In this document: positions 35,331-47,711 of the stretch, piece by piece
Position numbering within the stretch: the first letter of the stretch is position 1
How the letters are laid out: each line of letters starts with the position of its first letter
NCBI GenBank assembly: GCA_022605405.1
Contig: JABYQQ010000018.1
Location: forward strand, 434,001-498,000
DNA: 64,000 bases
Direction of reading: 5' to 3'
Source: Earliella scabrosa
Lineage: Eukaryota; Basidiomycota; Agaricomycetes; Polyporales; Polyporaceae
Notes under the pieces: generated by a model
Told to the model about the DNA's origin: nothing
The model's database searches: none
Seen by the model: the letters and a program-made list of their open reading frames with translations, nothing else
Program-made: the position numbers and the translations under genes

Positions 35331-38300
35331 AAAACGTCGAGGTCGAGGTCGTGCGTGGTCTTGTTCGTTCTGGGGGTACCAATCAGGCAGCGTGGGCTGC
35401 ATTCTCTTCTTTCTCTTTCCGTCTCTCCTCCATGTCGCTTGCGCTCACGTCTCCCGGTGCCTCTGCGACGAGGTGCCTAGCGGTAGTTCCTGACCTTGAA
35501 CTTGACGTTTGTACACGCACAAGCTAGATATGGGCGAGTCAGACTTGGCCGATATGACTTCGAGAGGGAACACACAAAGGCAGCGGAGTCGTCAAATGCC
35601 GCTCCAGGGCTGTACAACCGCACTCGACCGCATCACACCCGCTAGGTTGTCCTCCAAACATGCCCTCCTCCGAACCCTCTCCCCCACCGCGTCCGATACG
35701 ACCCCGCGCTGGTTGAACAACCGCAGGAACATCAGGTGTTCGCCCCCGCCCGCGATCTACGGCCGGTGCTTCTACTGCCAGTTCCCCAGTCGCTCCACGG
35801 TCGAGATCCGTTGGTGCGCCTTGTTCGTGCCTGCGTCTGCACTTGCACCCACGTCAACCCCCGTACCCCCATGGCCACTTCATCACGAGAAAAAGAGACG
35901 AAACACGCACCAATAGTATCTAGGACGGGGGTCGTCCTCCGGCCACATCCACTGCACGCCCTCAAGACGTCAACCCTCAGCCCCTCCGCCGTCTTCTGGC
36001 CCCACCTGAACCCGAGTGTGTGTACGACCGTGCGAGAGAGCCCGCCAAACGTTCATGTTCCTCCAGAGCCCCGATCCGGCCCGCGGTCCTCGGGAGCGCG
36101 CCGGGCAGGGACGGGCGGCGCTCGGCGTCGGGGTGGCTCGTGCTTGTCATGTGCAGCGTGTGCCCAGAGAGCGACGACCGCAGTCGCAACATCCAGAACG
36201 CATGACTCAACGTGATGACTGTGTTTGCAAACTTGGCGGGCGCAGCAGCGGGTGGGGCGGCGGATTTTGCGCGCCCTTCTGTGCTGGTGACGGCGACTGG
36301 ACCGGGGGAGGACGTGGGGCGAGGACGACAAAATCGTCAGCCTGAAGGGCGGTATCTCCGGGTGGAGGTTGACTGAGCAGGGATGTCGACCATCAGTTTC
36401 TTCGACTGGCGTGTGGCGCTGTGGTGGCATTCGTGCTGTGGATGGGGTGAGCACGCGTAGACGGCGGGGAGGGCGAGACGTACGTTGTGGAAGGGCTTGA
36501 CGAGCGAATCCAAATATGTGTAGATGCCAATCTCGCCTGGGACGCGTCCGTCAAACGTGAAGAAGCGAACAGGCCGTGTGCGTACCTCTGAGGTAGTGGT
36601 TCGTCGCGACGACAAAAACGCGGCCACGATGGGCAGAGTAGGACAAACCCATCAATGGAGACCGAGCACCACACGCTTCTGGGTCTTATGCGCTTCGCAA
36701 TATACATGTCGACTGCCAGGATCGTCCCGTCCGGTTGGGCGGGCGCGAGCTTGACTGGGACGTGGATCCAGATGAGGCTGGCAAAGGGGCGGGACGTGCG
36801 TGCAAAGTCGCCCCACGAGCATCTGTACGATACCATGGCGGAGGACGATCATCAGCCTACACGGGGAACTGAGATGCAGGAGATCGCCTCCCTCTCCGGC
36901 CATGAACCATGTCATCGGGAAGAGCTTCGGGGTGGGTGATGAGCTGATGGCCGAAGCATAACCGCGGCGAGATGAAATGTTCCAGCCGGACAGTGTGGCC
37001 GCCAGAGGGGGATATTGATCTGCGAGTCGTCGTAAGGTGATTCATGGACAACTAATGGCGGGGTCCATGGGTATGCTCACCACAGAACTGATACTGCTCA
37101 CGATCTCCGTCGCAGCCTCGGACGAGAGACTCGAATACCACGAGCAGCCACTCTTCGCCTCGCAACACTGCAGAGGAGCCCTCGAGCTGCGCGTTGACTC
37201 TTCCACTTCTATCGCAGTGTCAAGTTCCCGTTTCCAAGGGTGTTACAGTAAGCAGGTAAGCATCTCCGGCGTTGAGAAGTGACCCTCTCACCATTCGATG
37301 TGGAACTTGAATCGTAGTTGTCGGTTTGGAAGGAGAGGAGACGAGGGCTGAGCCTGAGCGTGGCAGGCAAGTCAGAAGCGCTCAGAACAAATATACACAA
37401 ATTGAGTCCTGGCGCGCGCCGCGAACGAAATCACCGAATATTTGGTCCATTCCGTCTTCCCCCTCTCCCCAGGCTTCTCCCTCTCCCGGCCGGTCACACA
37501 CCTCTGTCCTCGTAAGCGTGCTGTCGCGATGTAGGCCAGTCCTTGTTCATCGCTCTCCCTCAAGCACCATGCCCAGATCCCGTCCCTGCTGCTAGTACTG
37601 GGTATGTAGTTAGTTCTCATAATGGGTCGCGCAGTAGGAACCATCAACGTCGTACACTTACGACCGTTTCCTGCCAAGGGGTCGAGATGCCGATTCCGCA
37701 ACCGCCCTTCCGCCCTTTCCCTGCAATCCACCCCTCAACGCACATACGGACGAGCTTCTAGGCTCATACGTTGCCTTCCGGTACCTTGCGGTAAGGCAAT
37801 TCACTTGCGTCTTGGCAAGTTCACGAGATCCCATCCCGCAATATGGGGAAGAGCCAGAGACGCCCCAAGAGAGCTCCAGCAGCCATTCTTCCATGTTCAT
37901 CTGACTCCGGTGAGTTTTGTTGCATCGATCGCACATTTAATGTCGCTCACCTAGAGGATATGGGTCTAGCGCACCTGCTATCAAGACAGACCCTTCGCCG
38001 CAGTACTGTTTAGCCCGCAACGCCGTCAGCTTTGTGTATGTAGTCCTGAACACACCGTCGCTTCGAGGCTGCTCATCCACACCCACACCCGTCGCCTGTT
38101 ATGCCCCCGGACGCGCCCCTACTGAGGTCTCCGACGCTACACGGGTTACATTTGGGAGGAGGCTTGCTCGCGTCATGTACGTGCAGTTTTGTACGAACTC
38201 TTACCCGCGTCTGATCAACGTCCATGGAAAATCTCAGATCCGGAGGAAGGAGGTTAAAACCAGCATCGCTCCGTTGGCGTTCGCTGTATAACCGTCAGAG

Positions 38301-38503
38301 ATCGTATTCGTGTATGTGATCTAGATACGTTAATCAACCCCAACGTCGAGAGCAACCCGTTGAGCGAGAGTGAACGACAGTCATTGTGCCCGCAGCACGC
38401 TCTAGTTCACCGACACAAACACGTGCGATTGCTCCATCACGACGATCCGGTGCAGCTGGCCACCACCGCAAGCCCACTCGCTACCTCCGAAACGTCCTCC
38501 GCC
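35331..38503. other. 3.2 kb unresolved, no secure gene
   Basis: Minus-strand frames around 35.6-37.0 kb include protein-like pieces (for example LIWIHVPVKLAPAQPDGTIL near 36.75 kb and GRVPGEIGIYTYLDSLVKPF near 36.5 kb), but I could not join them into one model. They may be exons of an unknown gene or remains of one. 37.0-38.5 kb shows nothing convincing. Confidence 0.3.
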
Positions 38504-39631
38504 TCATTGTGAACCGTCCATTGCCCACTGAAGTCGTCCTCCCAACAAGGCCACCTCGGTCAAGATCGCGTCGAACCGTGCCGCGTACCATTCGAGAGAC
38601 TCATGGTGAGTTCTCACCCAGCCGGCGACGTAGTCAGCACGACAGGTAGTGGCTGCAAGGTGTGCCCGAGCGTCGCGGGTAACATCCTCCACCACCTCCC
38701 GGACGTCTTGTTGAATTGATTCCAGGACGAACGCCAGATCATCGGTGAAGAAGGACGCATGCACCAAGATCATAGTTATCTGATTGCGCGTGTATGTCGT
38801 CAACGAAGGAATGAGGGTTGGTGCAGTGATGCTGAGGACATGCGGTGTAGACGAGCTTTCGCAATTGTTCCATTCGTCTTGATATACTTGAAGATGCTCA
38901 CGCAGATCGACGAGCGCAAGCTCGGCATCCGTCGCGGCTACGACGAGATGGGAAGCGGAGTCGATGATCGCGTCCAGTACGATCTCCATTGTTCTTCGCA
39001 GGACGACGAACCCGCCAAACCCTGGAAGGTAGTTCAAGCGACTCAAACCTTCGCGTGTGGCGAGGTGTATAGCGGCTTGACTAACGAACCATTAGTCAGG
39101 CGAATGTTCGTCGAGGGAGAAGCGTGCTACTCACCGTGACACAGCTACCTTCATGTGCATCACCAAATCCTCGATCACTTGGGAATACCGCTTCAGGGAG
39201 CGAGCGGTCGCTGTGATATTCATCGAATATTCGCCGCAAGGGTAGTCAACTTGATTCTTGCGCAGCATGTCTTCGACGATTGTGGTGAGGGAAGTGAGGG
39301 GCTCTAGGAAGTTGGCCGACGGAAGTGTATAATAGGCGAGACTCCTGGGGAGTATCTGCGCGTCTAGCAGTAGCTTCACAGCTCCAAAGCACAGGGGCTT
39401 CGTTTCCCTGGTACTAACGGAGTCGTAGCACAGAAACGGGAGGTTGGAGAGCAATGGTACCAGGCAGGGGGTAGTCACGACGGCCCGTTCGATCGATTGA
39501 ACTGCGCCACGAAGATGGGGGCGAATGGATCCGTCGGGCAGCTCGACGGACAAGAGGTGAAGGGTGATAAAGAGGTGCAATGGTACAGCAGAAAACAACG
39601 CTATCAAAGCGAAGGGGATATAGTAACGCAT
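38504..39631 (-). CDS. Membrane-anchored or secreted orphan protein
   Basis: Not recognised. It starts MRYYIPFALIALFSAVPLHL, a hydrophobic N-terminus that is a signal peptide or anchor. Exon 1 ends HMKVAVS at 39135; a 54-nt intron (39081-39134; GTGAGT, branch CTGACTAAT, acceptor GTTAG) joins in phase to RQAAIHLATREGLSRLNYLP. The rest is largely helical: TMEIVLDAIIDSASHLVVAA, DLAFVLESIQQDVREVVEDV, ending GGRLQWAMDGSQ. About 357 residues. A second, stop-free 60-nt segment (VLSITAPTLIPSLTTYTRNQ) could also be an intron. A 1.1 kb stretch without genes lies upstream. Confidence 0.65.
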
Positions 39632-40713
39632 CTATGAAGAAGTATTAGATCACAACATAGGATCCCATCCTCACGCATTGGAGACTTGAACGAGTGCACT
39701 TACTGGTCGAAGGAATACGCGAACAGGACAGACAGCTCACAGACAGTGATGAGAGAATAGAGCAAAGGCGCACTGGAGTCGTCGTCGCCATTAGGTGCCA
39801 CCCTATGTAACATGCGACTGCCATGCGTTCCTCATGCTCAGCAGTCATGCGTGGAAAGCCAATGTCTCAGGGAAGCTTCTAGAATATACTGGTGAGCTGA
39901 TATTCGAATCTGGCAGGATCGTCGAAGAGCTCACGCAATGCGCACACGTAGCAAAGAGGTGAGAGAAAGAACGTGTTAGCGGTCAGAGCTAGCGAGCGAC
40001 GGACGGAACAGTCTCCGACATCAGAAGTAAAGAGTGACTAAGGTGGGGCTCAACGAAAGTATGCGTAATTGTCGACAGGAGGGATGGGGGAGCGTGTGCG
40101 TGGAGCAGGACCCCAGGACGGAATCAGGAGATACGGAGTGAGGGGCAGTGAGTAACGGTACAAACGACGGCGTAGAAGTCGCCATGTCCCAGTCGGCGAA
40201 GCTTAGGATTCAAATACAGACCTCGACCACCGTCGCGTGAGGAGCTCGAACATTGGCGAAATATATATGTTGTCCATTCACAATCCAGCTTGTGTAGAGT
40301 TGCGGGGATAATACATACTGCAACACGGATTAGGTTGTCAGGCATTTGTCCTGCACGGAATCATGGCAAGCTAGACGTACATGTTCAGACGGGCATCCAA
40401 TAGAGGGTTAGACGAGCACGAAGCAGCGTCCTGGATCGACCGGGACACGAGAACTTGAATTAGATATTGACGGGCATTGATACACGGATCGAGAGACTCG
40501 GAGCACGGATCGAGCAGTGAAGTGGAAGTTCCTCCTGACCACGCGGAGGAGATATCAGCTAATCTTCCTGTGACGATTGCACAAATGCATACCTAGGAAC
40601 GTTCTCAACGGAACCTTCTTGCACGACGTTCGACATGTTGGCCATTGACCTCACTCGCTTGACTGATCACGGAGATGAATATGAGTAAGAGGCAACCACC
40701 GACGGAAAGTGAC
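39632..40713. other. 1.1 kb without a supported gene
   Basis: Intergenic, upstream of the 38.5-39.6 kb gene and downstream of the 40.7-43.0 kb gene on the same strand. No exon chain was seen. Confidence 0.4.
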
Positions 40714-42966
40714 TTACATCATGATATCAGGTGTGTGGGTGAAGTCGTACGCATTCTTCCTGGCTTGGAGACGTTGGCGACGGTACGGAGTGAGGTTGGC
40801 ATACCAGGTCGGGTCGTAGGCATTCGACGGCAGAGCGCCAACGGGGGGAGTAGAGCTATCGACCTTCCCAGATTGAAACCGCTGCCTGGGTTCCGCACCA
40901 CGAGTAGTTTCCGTGACTGGATTCGCACGTCTCTCGCGACTGATCGCGTCGAAGACTCGGAGCCACCCGGTGAGCCGCTCGTTGCGCCATTCTTTCTTGA
41001 GTATTCTGAACTGTTTCACGCCGTTCTCCATGGCTGACTCGTCGGAGCTCATGCCTTCTGGTCCAAGACGTTGCAAGATATGCACGTGGCGGTGTAGACC
41101 CGGCTCAGAATGAGCAGCTATGAGGCGTCGCTGGAACAGCTGTTGAAGCTGTCAGCACCACGTCGATCGAGAACTGATCCGACTCACGTATCCGCGGCGT
41201 TCACGGCGACGCTTGAGCTTCATCCTCGCTGCCAAGACATCCGCATTCGTGTGCTGCTCCTTGAACTTGGTGATGAGATATCTGAGGTGGCGGACAAAGT
41301 ACTTCTTGACGAGAGCTGGGTCGTCGCAAGGCACCAATCCATCCGCCATGTACTCCTCCACGAAGACGTCGGCGATGCTACAATTCCAAGGCGACCTTGC
41401 TGTGCCGTTCAAGTCGGGTCGGAAGTTGTCTGCCGTACAGCAAGGACCATCGTCCTCTGAGAAGGCTCGCATCTCTTCCTCGGTCGGGAGCTTCTGAAGT
41501 TCGAAAGGCGACTTGTAAGATTGGCGTCCCATCAACTGCAGAGTCATTCGTCGTATGGCCGCCTGCAAATGGTGTGATGAGAATGTGCGTCGAGTCCATA
41601 TCACCCGACACACCTTGAGAGCGTTCTCGTCTACGCTACGACGCACGGGAAGCGAGGTGAGCTTGTAGGGTCTTCTTTTGCGCGGAAGTCTGACGGGCAG
41701 TGGCTCATCTTCGTCATCAGCCTCCCCACCATTTCCGTCTTCGTCAACATCCATAGGATCTCCATCCTCTCGAACAGGCGCAGGGGGCTGTCGGGTACGG
41801 TTCGCACCAGTCCCGCGACCGCCTTGCGCGACCGCCTCGGTAAGCGTCTGTATATTGGCAAAAAAGGCTTGTTGTTGCTCGACGAGTGCAGCGATCGCAG
41901 TCCCAAGGCCCTTGACAGAGAAGCCCAGGGAACGTATCTCGGTCTGCAGATCGATGATGCCGGGTTCTACGGGGGGACGATGCTTGGGGATATAACGATC
42001 ATCAATCAGTAAGACTGCAATCACTGTGTAGGGGTTCGCACGTTACCGGTTGATTCTCGCGATCCTTGCCCTTAGCTTGTCGACTTGAGCCAGACGCACG
42101 CGGATCCGGTTCATAGGGCGGGAGGCTGCCTCCAGTGACAGGCGTTGGTTGCTGAATTGAGGTTGGCAGGCTCGCCGTAGGCTGTTGTCCTGGAGGTTGA
42201 GGTCCAGCAGGCGCATTGACGGTTGACCTGGTGCCGTCCGATATACGCGAACTGTTCGGATCGGGGGGCGACTGAACGTCCGCCTGCCATGAATAGTTCA
42301 ATCGGGATAGAGTTGTAGACACCGCATGATAGCTACCTGTCCCGCTTGTGAGCTGTCGGGTGGCGCCTGCAGAGCAGACGGACCAGATGCGTTGGCTCCG
42401 CCCTCGGCCTGATCTGATGATGGGATGCGAACGCGAGCACGAGGACTGGGTAGCGTAGGGTTGACAGATACCGGAGGTTGCAGGGCCGGTTCAGCGGACT
42501 TGGTCGGAGGGGAATGGAGAGGCGTCGTTGAGCCAGGTGTTGTGCCCTGGGTAGACAATCAGTCTGCTTTCAACGGCAGCGATTTGTTCGCCTACCAGTG
42601 TCTTCCTCACAAGGTGCTTTGCCGTCTTGTAGCCTTTCTCTATGACGGCTTTCGCTCCAGACGGTGGCCCAGGCGACTGTGCCCGTGCGCCCGTGCCTAG
42701 GTCAGGATCGTCTTCGGTACCAGAAACCTCGTCAAGGTGCCTTGCTCGCTTGGAGGTCGTTCGACGGACTTGACTTGGAGGATCCTCGGAGAGATCCACT
42801 TGCGCTTGCACTTCAGGTTCTGGATAGTCCACGGCCTTACGCTTGGTTTTGCGTTGAGGGGGACTAGTGCTTCGGGTCGATTGGTTCTCGCCTTTGGTGT
42901 TTCAGTGTCTACATCCTCGGACGGCAGAGAATGACGTACCCACGCTCCCTTGAATTTCTGGCTCAT
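40714..42966 (-). CDS. Charged multi-exon agaricomycete protein of unknown function
   Basis: The C-terminal part matches a pattern I associate with a multi-copy agaricomycete family of unknown role (from memory, not searched). Start at 42966, MSQKFKGAWV. Next come a Lys/Arg/Asp-rich segment (SQVRRTTSKRARHLDEVSG), a long Pro/Ser-rich part (SPPTKSAEPALQPPVSVNPT), then a helical segment LQTEIRSLGFSVKGLGTAIA. An acidic patch MDVDEDGNGGEADDEDEPL follows, then RRSVDENALK. The conserved end has YFVRHLRYLITKFKEQHTN, RRRERRGY, then after an intron (GTGAGTC..CAACAG) LFQRRLIAAHSEPGLHRHV, GPEGMSSDES and TGWLRVFDAISRERR, ending YDFTHTPDIMM. Six or so exons, over 600 residues. Probably nuclear. Confidence 0.65.
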
Positions 42967-43836
42967 GGTGACTAGAGCCCTGCGTCAGGGTTTGGGCACC
43001 ATCTGCGTACACGACATCAGTGCCACATGTGCGCGCTCTTGCAAAATCGGTCACCTCGAACAGCACGGGATACCTGAGGTTGAGATATGTGACCAGGTTG
43101 CCGCAGGTGGGGATCTTGGTTCATCAGCGCATCTGAGCCCAGATCAGTGTGTGTAGTATGGCAGCATGGAACATACAAACCTAACAGAGAGGAAGCAGGT
43201 CTGTCCTCAGACGAGTCAGCGGACATGGGAGTATTCCAACGATGGCGATCCCAAGGTGAGATAGAAGGCCCTCGCCCAGCAAGGGAAATGGGGAAAGGCG
43301 GAGAACAGCAGTCAAGGAGCGGGAAGAGAAACGGGCGTCCAGGGCGCGACCGCAATGTGTTGGATCACGAGCGAGGCCGTTCGCGTGATGCCGCTGGAAC
43401 GTGTTGGTAGTCCATCGCCGTACGCGAGAGGCTTGGAGCACGGACCGGTCAGTCATTGTAATCACTCTGCTTATTCCAGATGGAAGGGGTCCACACGTCC
43501 ACTGCATTTGGGAAAAAGTAGCAGTTTCCCCCAGTCACCGGCTCAAGTCCTGATTGATATCCGGCAGCACAATCATCTACGATACCGAACATGTTAGTCT
43601 CCATGTGCAAGTCCAGTCATGCAGGCGACCACCTACCGATCTCCTTCGTCGTGTCCTTGAGCTCGTAGCCTAACACAGCCGACAGTACTAGTGATCACTG
43701 TGGGCACTCGGGCTAGCGGGTTCAACCGCGTGGGAATGTTGAAAATGAGGCACTCATTTCCGAAGGCCGGGCCGGACGAGCGCTCGATGAATGGCCGCCG
43801 AGCCACGGAACATACGCATACGATATAAGGCAATGT
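42967..43836. other. No supported gene
   Basis: Upstream of the 40.7-43.0 kb gene; should include its promoter. Open frames are short and conflict between strands. Confidence 0.4.
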
Positions 43837-43911
43837 ACACATATCAAACAAATAGACCTGACCGAGCAGGGTAAACACATATGAAACAAATAGACCTGAC
43901 CGAGCAGGGTG
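43837..43911. repeat. 38-bp tandem duplication
   Basis: AAACAAATAGACCTGACCGAGCAGGGT occurs at 43846-43872 and again at 43884-43910, with the flanking ACACATAT also repeated; the unit is 38 bp with one mismatch, present twice. Confidence 0.85.
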
Positions 43912-43936
43912 AATATCTCCAACGACTACCACAATC

Positions 43937-44332
43937 TCAAGCATGCGGGCGGGGAGCAATCATCTCGTCGACGCGAAGCCACTGCAACAGCCTCAATCTG
44001 ATGCTCTCTAGAAGCATTGCTGTCCATGCATCTAGGCGAGTAGCTGCACTTTCGTACATCCACGAAGCTGTAGAGCCAGCATAATCAGTCAGCATGCGAA
44101 GCATCTCTTCAATGATGATGAGCTGAAGGGTGTAAATTAGGACATTTACGCCTGTATGTTGGGTAAGGTACGTACAGTAGCCGAGCTGGCGTGCCAGATT
44201 GCCGGCCAAGGTAGGTGAGACGCGAGCCACTGAGCCAGCGCAAAAGACAAGGCCGCAATTAATGCTGGGAAAATCCACCGACCGAAAAATTCGCGTGACT
44301 GGGAGAGTTTGGTCGACGCCTTCGAAGCTCAT
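43937..44332 (-). CDS. Orphan frame, possibly a 3' exon of the WD40 gene or a separate small gene
   Basis: 131 codons starting MSFEGVDQTLPVTRIFRSVD. It contains LTDYAGSTASWMYESAATRL and a hydrophobic run VLIYTLQLIIIEEML, and ends EMIAPRPHA. It directly follows the 3' end of the WD40 gene on the same strand. An intron with ends GTGTGTC and CTACTAG would join it in phase to that gene as an extra exon. Without transcript data the two options cannot be separated. Confidence 0.35.
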   Translation of the reverse strand: MSFEGVDQTLPVTRIFRSVDFPSINCGLVFCAGSVARVSPTLAGNLARQLGYCTYLTQHTGVNVLIYTLQLIIIEEMLRMLTDYAGSTASWMYESAATRLDAWTAMLLESIRLRLLQWLRVDEMIAPRPHA

Positions 44333-44339
44333 TAGACTA

Positions 44340-45805
44340 CTAGTAGGAATTCATCAGCGAGGGCAGAGCTTGAGACACACCTGAACTGTGCGTACGGCAC
44401 GGTAAACCCGACTGGTAAAAAGTGTTTCGGAGATTGGACCTGAAGGACGTGAGTGAGTGCGGCAATCCGACGATGGAATGCCCAGACTGACTATACTTGG
44501 CTTTCCACAACTTGATATATGTGGCCTGTCCCTTATCGACGCTGCCTGCCGCCAGATAGCTATACTCGCCACAGTTAGCTCCCTAGCAGACGATTATGAG
44601 TAGGTCAATAGAAGAGACAATCGTCACGTACTGCTATGGCCTGTAAGATATCACCTCGATCATGGGCGAGCGCCTGGTATATCTCCCCACTGGCTGCGTC
44701 CCAGACCCAGACATCGCCTGTAGTTGTCCCGCACACGAGTCCTCGACCGTCGTTGATATAGATCGTCTGTACTGCGTGTTTGGTGCGCGGGGTCTTCGGA
44801 AGCTTGTACGATCGTTTCGGCTTTCGCTTGTTACCACCGGTGGACTTGACACCGTAGATGTCGACGCCGTCACGAACGTTGTACACAGCTATGCTATCGC
44901 CCGTGGGGCTCAATGCGCTGGACCCGCTACAGAGGCAGTTGAGGCGGAAGACAGGAGTAGGAGTGTGAAGAATGGACATACATGGTGGGAGACGTACTAT
45001 CGTGGGGCAAGAATGACCACAGGGTGGCTTGGGACGCGGTGTCCCAACATCTGCAAGATAGAAAGACATCAAACGAAGCCCAGTAAGGTCAGTTGTAGAC
45101 CTACACGATACCGTGAACGAGGTAGGAAGCAATCAGCTGCTGACCGGACCTAATGAAGTGCAAGTTGATCGGCCGAAGTCTAGTTTCGCGCTCCTCCAAA
45201 CGATCGTCGTCTTTCCGTTGTATTGGTCGTCTAGGCTGCACGCGAGGCGATGGGAACATGCTGGCTCCCTCGTAGCGATCTGTCATAATCAGAAATGCTG
45301 TATCATCATCACGAATTGTTTAGTACTCACTTGGCCCTGCTTCGCGTGTCACGTATACGTCGCAGCCGATGCCGACGGCGAGGCAACGTGTTGTCATGTC
45401 GTAGTCGAGACATTGTATAGTCCCTCTCACTCCCAACTCGATCTGAACTTTCTCGCCGCCAGTCTGGGTTGGATCCAGTGAGTGGGAAGAGATACGACCG
45501 GGAGTCGATTATGATCAAAGTCTTACCGGGGAGAAGTCGTGCAGTTGATAGAGATATCCGTTCTCACACCCCACGACGATGGTGGCGGGAGAGATTGGGT
45601 GCCATAGCACGCGATCCACCTTCGATTTGAAGAGTACTCTATACAACAATCGACCCTCCTCCGCATTCCAGACTATAAGGGATTGATCATCGCCGCAACT
45701 TGCTAGGTGAAGACCGTCCGAGGAGAAAGCGAGGTGATTGATCGTATCGCTGTGTCCGCCGGTTAAGGTATGCAGTTCAACGTAGGCCGTAGTCCATCCA
45801 GACAT
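44340..45805 (-). CDS. WD40-repeat protein
   Basis: A scaffold-type beta-propeller; partner unknown. Start 45805, MSGWTTAYVELHTLTGGHSD, with a first WD repeat GHSDTINHLAFSSDGLHLAS...SLIVWNAEEGR. Later exons give VDRVLWHPISPATIVVGCEN, then VQIELGVRGTIQCLDYDMTT and RCLAVGIGCDVYVTREAGP, then NLHFIRSGQQLIASYLVHGI, CWDTASQATLWSFLP, SALSPTGDSIAVYNVRDGVD, and GRGLVCGTTTGDVWVWDAAS. After another intron, GEYSYLAAGSVDKGQATYIKLW closes the propeller region. The family is recurrent in agaricomycetes. The 3' end is uncertain: reading straight on stops at 44340, while splicing could add exons down to 43937. About 380 residues. Confidence 0.8.
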
Positions 45806-46020
45806 TGTAAACAAGCCCGCGCCCGCGCGTTGAGAGGAAAGGAGAAGAGGAACTATGCTTCGACGGTAAGGGTAACACGGCGCATATGCATGCAATCTCT
45901 GCGCTCCACGTGCACCTGACTGCCTCGATGTCGATCTGCCTCAATGTCGATCTCAAGCCCTCACGCTCCACCTTCAACGCTCCCACACCGCATCCACGAG
46001 CTCGGGATCAGAAGATAGAG

Positions 46021-46200
46021 ACTTACTCACCGATGTTATCTAGTCGGCAAGCGGAAGACGGGACGAGTGCTGTTACTCGCGTGACGCGGACGAGGGACAA
46101 TGTCGAATGGGGAGGAACGAGCGTGGGAGATCGAGCGTCTGAGATCTTCGCCCTCAATCTGGGCGAGACATCCTTGCGAAGTTCCATACGGTCGTAATGG
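46021..46200 (-). repeat. Diverged duplicated segment, copy 1
   Basis: About 180 bp that matches 49440-49617 on the same strand with substitutions and small indels. Shared landmarks, in plus-strand terms: CTCACCGATGT at the left edge, GACGAGGGACAATGTCGAATGGGGAGGA in the middle, and CCTCAATCTGGGCGAGACC-like sequence at the right. On the minus strand both copies end at ACATCG/GTGAGT, a splice donor. The frame LAQIEGEDLRRSISHARSSP here corresponds to LAQIEGDDIKRLISHSAV in copy 2. Confidence 0.75.
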
Positions 46201-47711
46201 AGAGAGAGGGGGGGATTCGAGCCTCTACGAGCAAACACTGGTAGACTGCACTCACTAGCGACGGAAGTGGAAGGGTACATGCAACAGCTAAGTGCCGCAC
46301 AGAGACTCACGCGCAGAGTGCAGTCCGCGCGGTACCCGTTTGGTGTTCGGCGACACTTTCATATATATATCAACTGAGCGGTAAGGGACATGTGAGGCAC
46401 GTCGGAGCTTGTTCCTGCAAAACTTAGGTACAGGAGCCCATGCGGGGAAAGAGCGCGGTGATGACTTCTGGGGAGACACAGACGCGACGAGAACGCGCGT
46501 ATAACCACTGCGGTGCGAGACGCGGCGCGGTAGCTGCGAATTTTTGTCGCCGGTGCTCCTGTTTGAGCCACGCTGAACGGCGCAGGAATCGTGTGGCAGG
46601 CCAGCGCAGTCCTCGATGCATCGGACAGCACGCGCGCCATCACCGATACCCCGTCCTCTGTCGTCACGACAAGCACTGAACACCAAACAGAGAGCGAAGA
46701 CTCACCCGGGCGGGGATAGATGCAGGGTGTCCCAGCCCTTGCTGCGCTTGGAGAACGTCGATCGTGAACTCGTCGAATTTGGCGGGTCATCTCGGTCCGG
46801 ACCCGGCCCGTTGCGAGACGACATCCCGAGATTGACGATTGCCAAGCCTGAGGTCGAGAGGCCGAGTTCAATCTTTGGTTCGACTAGGAGCACATTCCGC
46901 TCCTCTCGTGCCTGCCGGGATGGATTTCGTGGTGCTGGACAGGCAAGGCTGGAGTGTGCGATGGGATGGGGATGGCGGCGAGGCGGACATGGGAAGCGAG
47001 AGGGAGCGATGGTGGGCAGGCGGGTATGAGGGAGATGGCGAGGTGAGGTGAAGATAGAACGGCCGCCAAAGTACCTCGCCCTGTACGACTGGACGTCCCT
47101 GGAAGATCGGGCTGTCAGATACGAGATGAGGTCGTTGAAGGCGGCGAGAACCTGACAACGCTTTTGATATGCTCTTGACATCTCTCGATGCGTTGGACAC
47201 CTGCATGCAGCGCGGAATTGAGTACATAACCTAAACATCGTTACTGTTGGACAAACCTCGCACTGTCGGCTAGAGTACTTTCGCTCCGGCCTTGGAATGT
47301 ACTGGCAGGGTACGGGGACGCGTAGCATGTAGCAAGCCGGCCGCAATGATGGCCCATGTAGGTAAGGCTTGAGCTGCCACGCTTTACGAGTGTTGGGCGC
47401 ACTCGCCGCGCGCATGAGGGGTGTAATGGCAAAGGCGGGTTCATGGGGTTGAGATTGTGGACGCGGACAACGTAACACTCACTACGAGACTTAGAGTTGA
47501 ACACTGCACTCACCAGACATGAACACCCGTGTTCGCTCGGTACGCACGCGTCAACACTGACGAGTGTCGAAGTCAGGAAGCGCGCTGTGCCATTTTCCCG
47601 AGCCATCTCGTACTCGTACACCCCATAGTCATGATAACTGTCGTTTGACTGCTGAGGGCGCGTCTACACCGGCGATTGATGAGGAAATGGCGCACTCACT
47701 TACGCTCCCGT
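46201..47711. other. 1.5 kb unresolved
   Basis: A minus-strand frame spans 46702-47478 and includes protein-like pieces (FNDLISYLTARSSRDVQSYR and NVLLVEPKIELGLSTSGLAI), but the plus strand is equally open and no splice chain was found. No gene is called. Confidence 0.3.

Noticed and set aside
46205..46245. GGCTCGAATCCCC on the minus strand, resembling a tRNA 3' half
   Set aside because: No matching 5' acceptor strand or anticodon stem within 100 bp.
46702..47478. 258-codon minus-strand frame
   Set aside because: Pro/Arg/His-rich, crossed by comparable plus-strand frames, no domain; only short pieces look coding.
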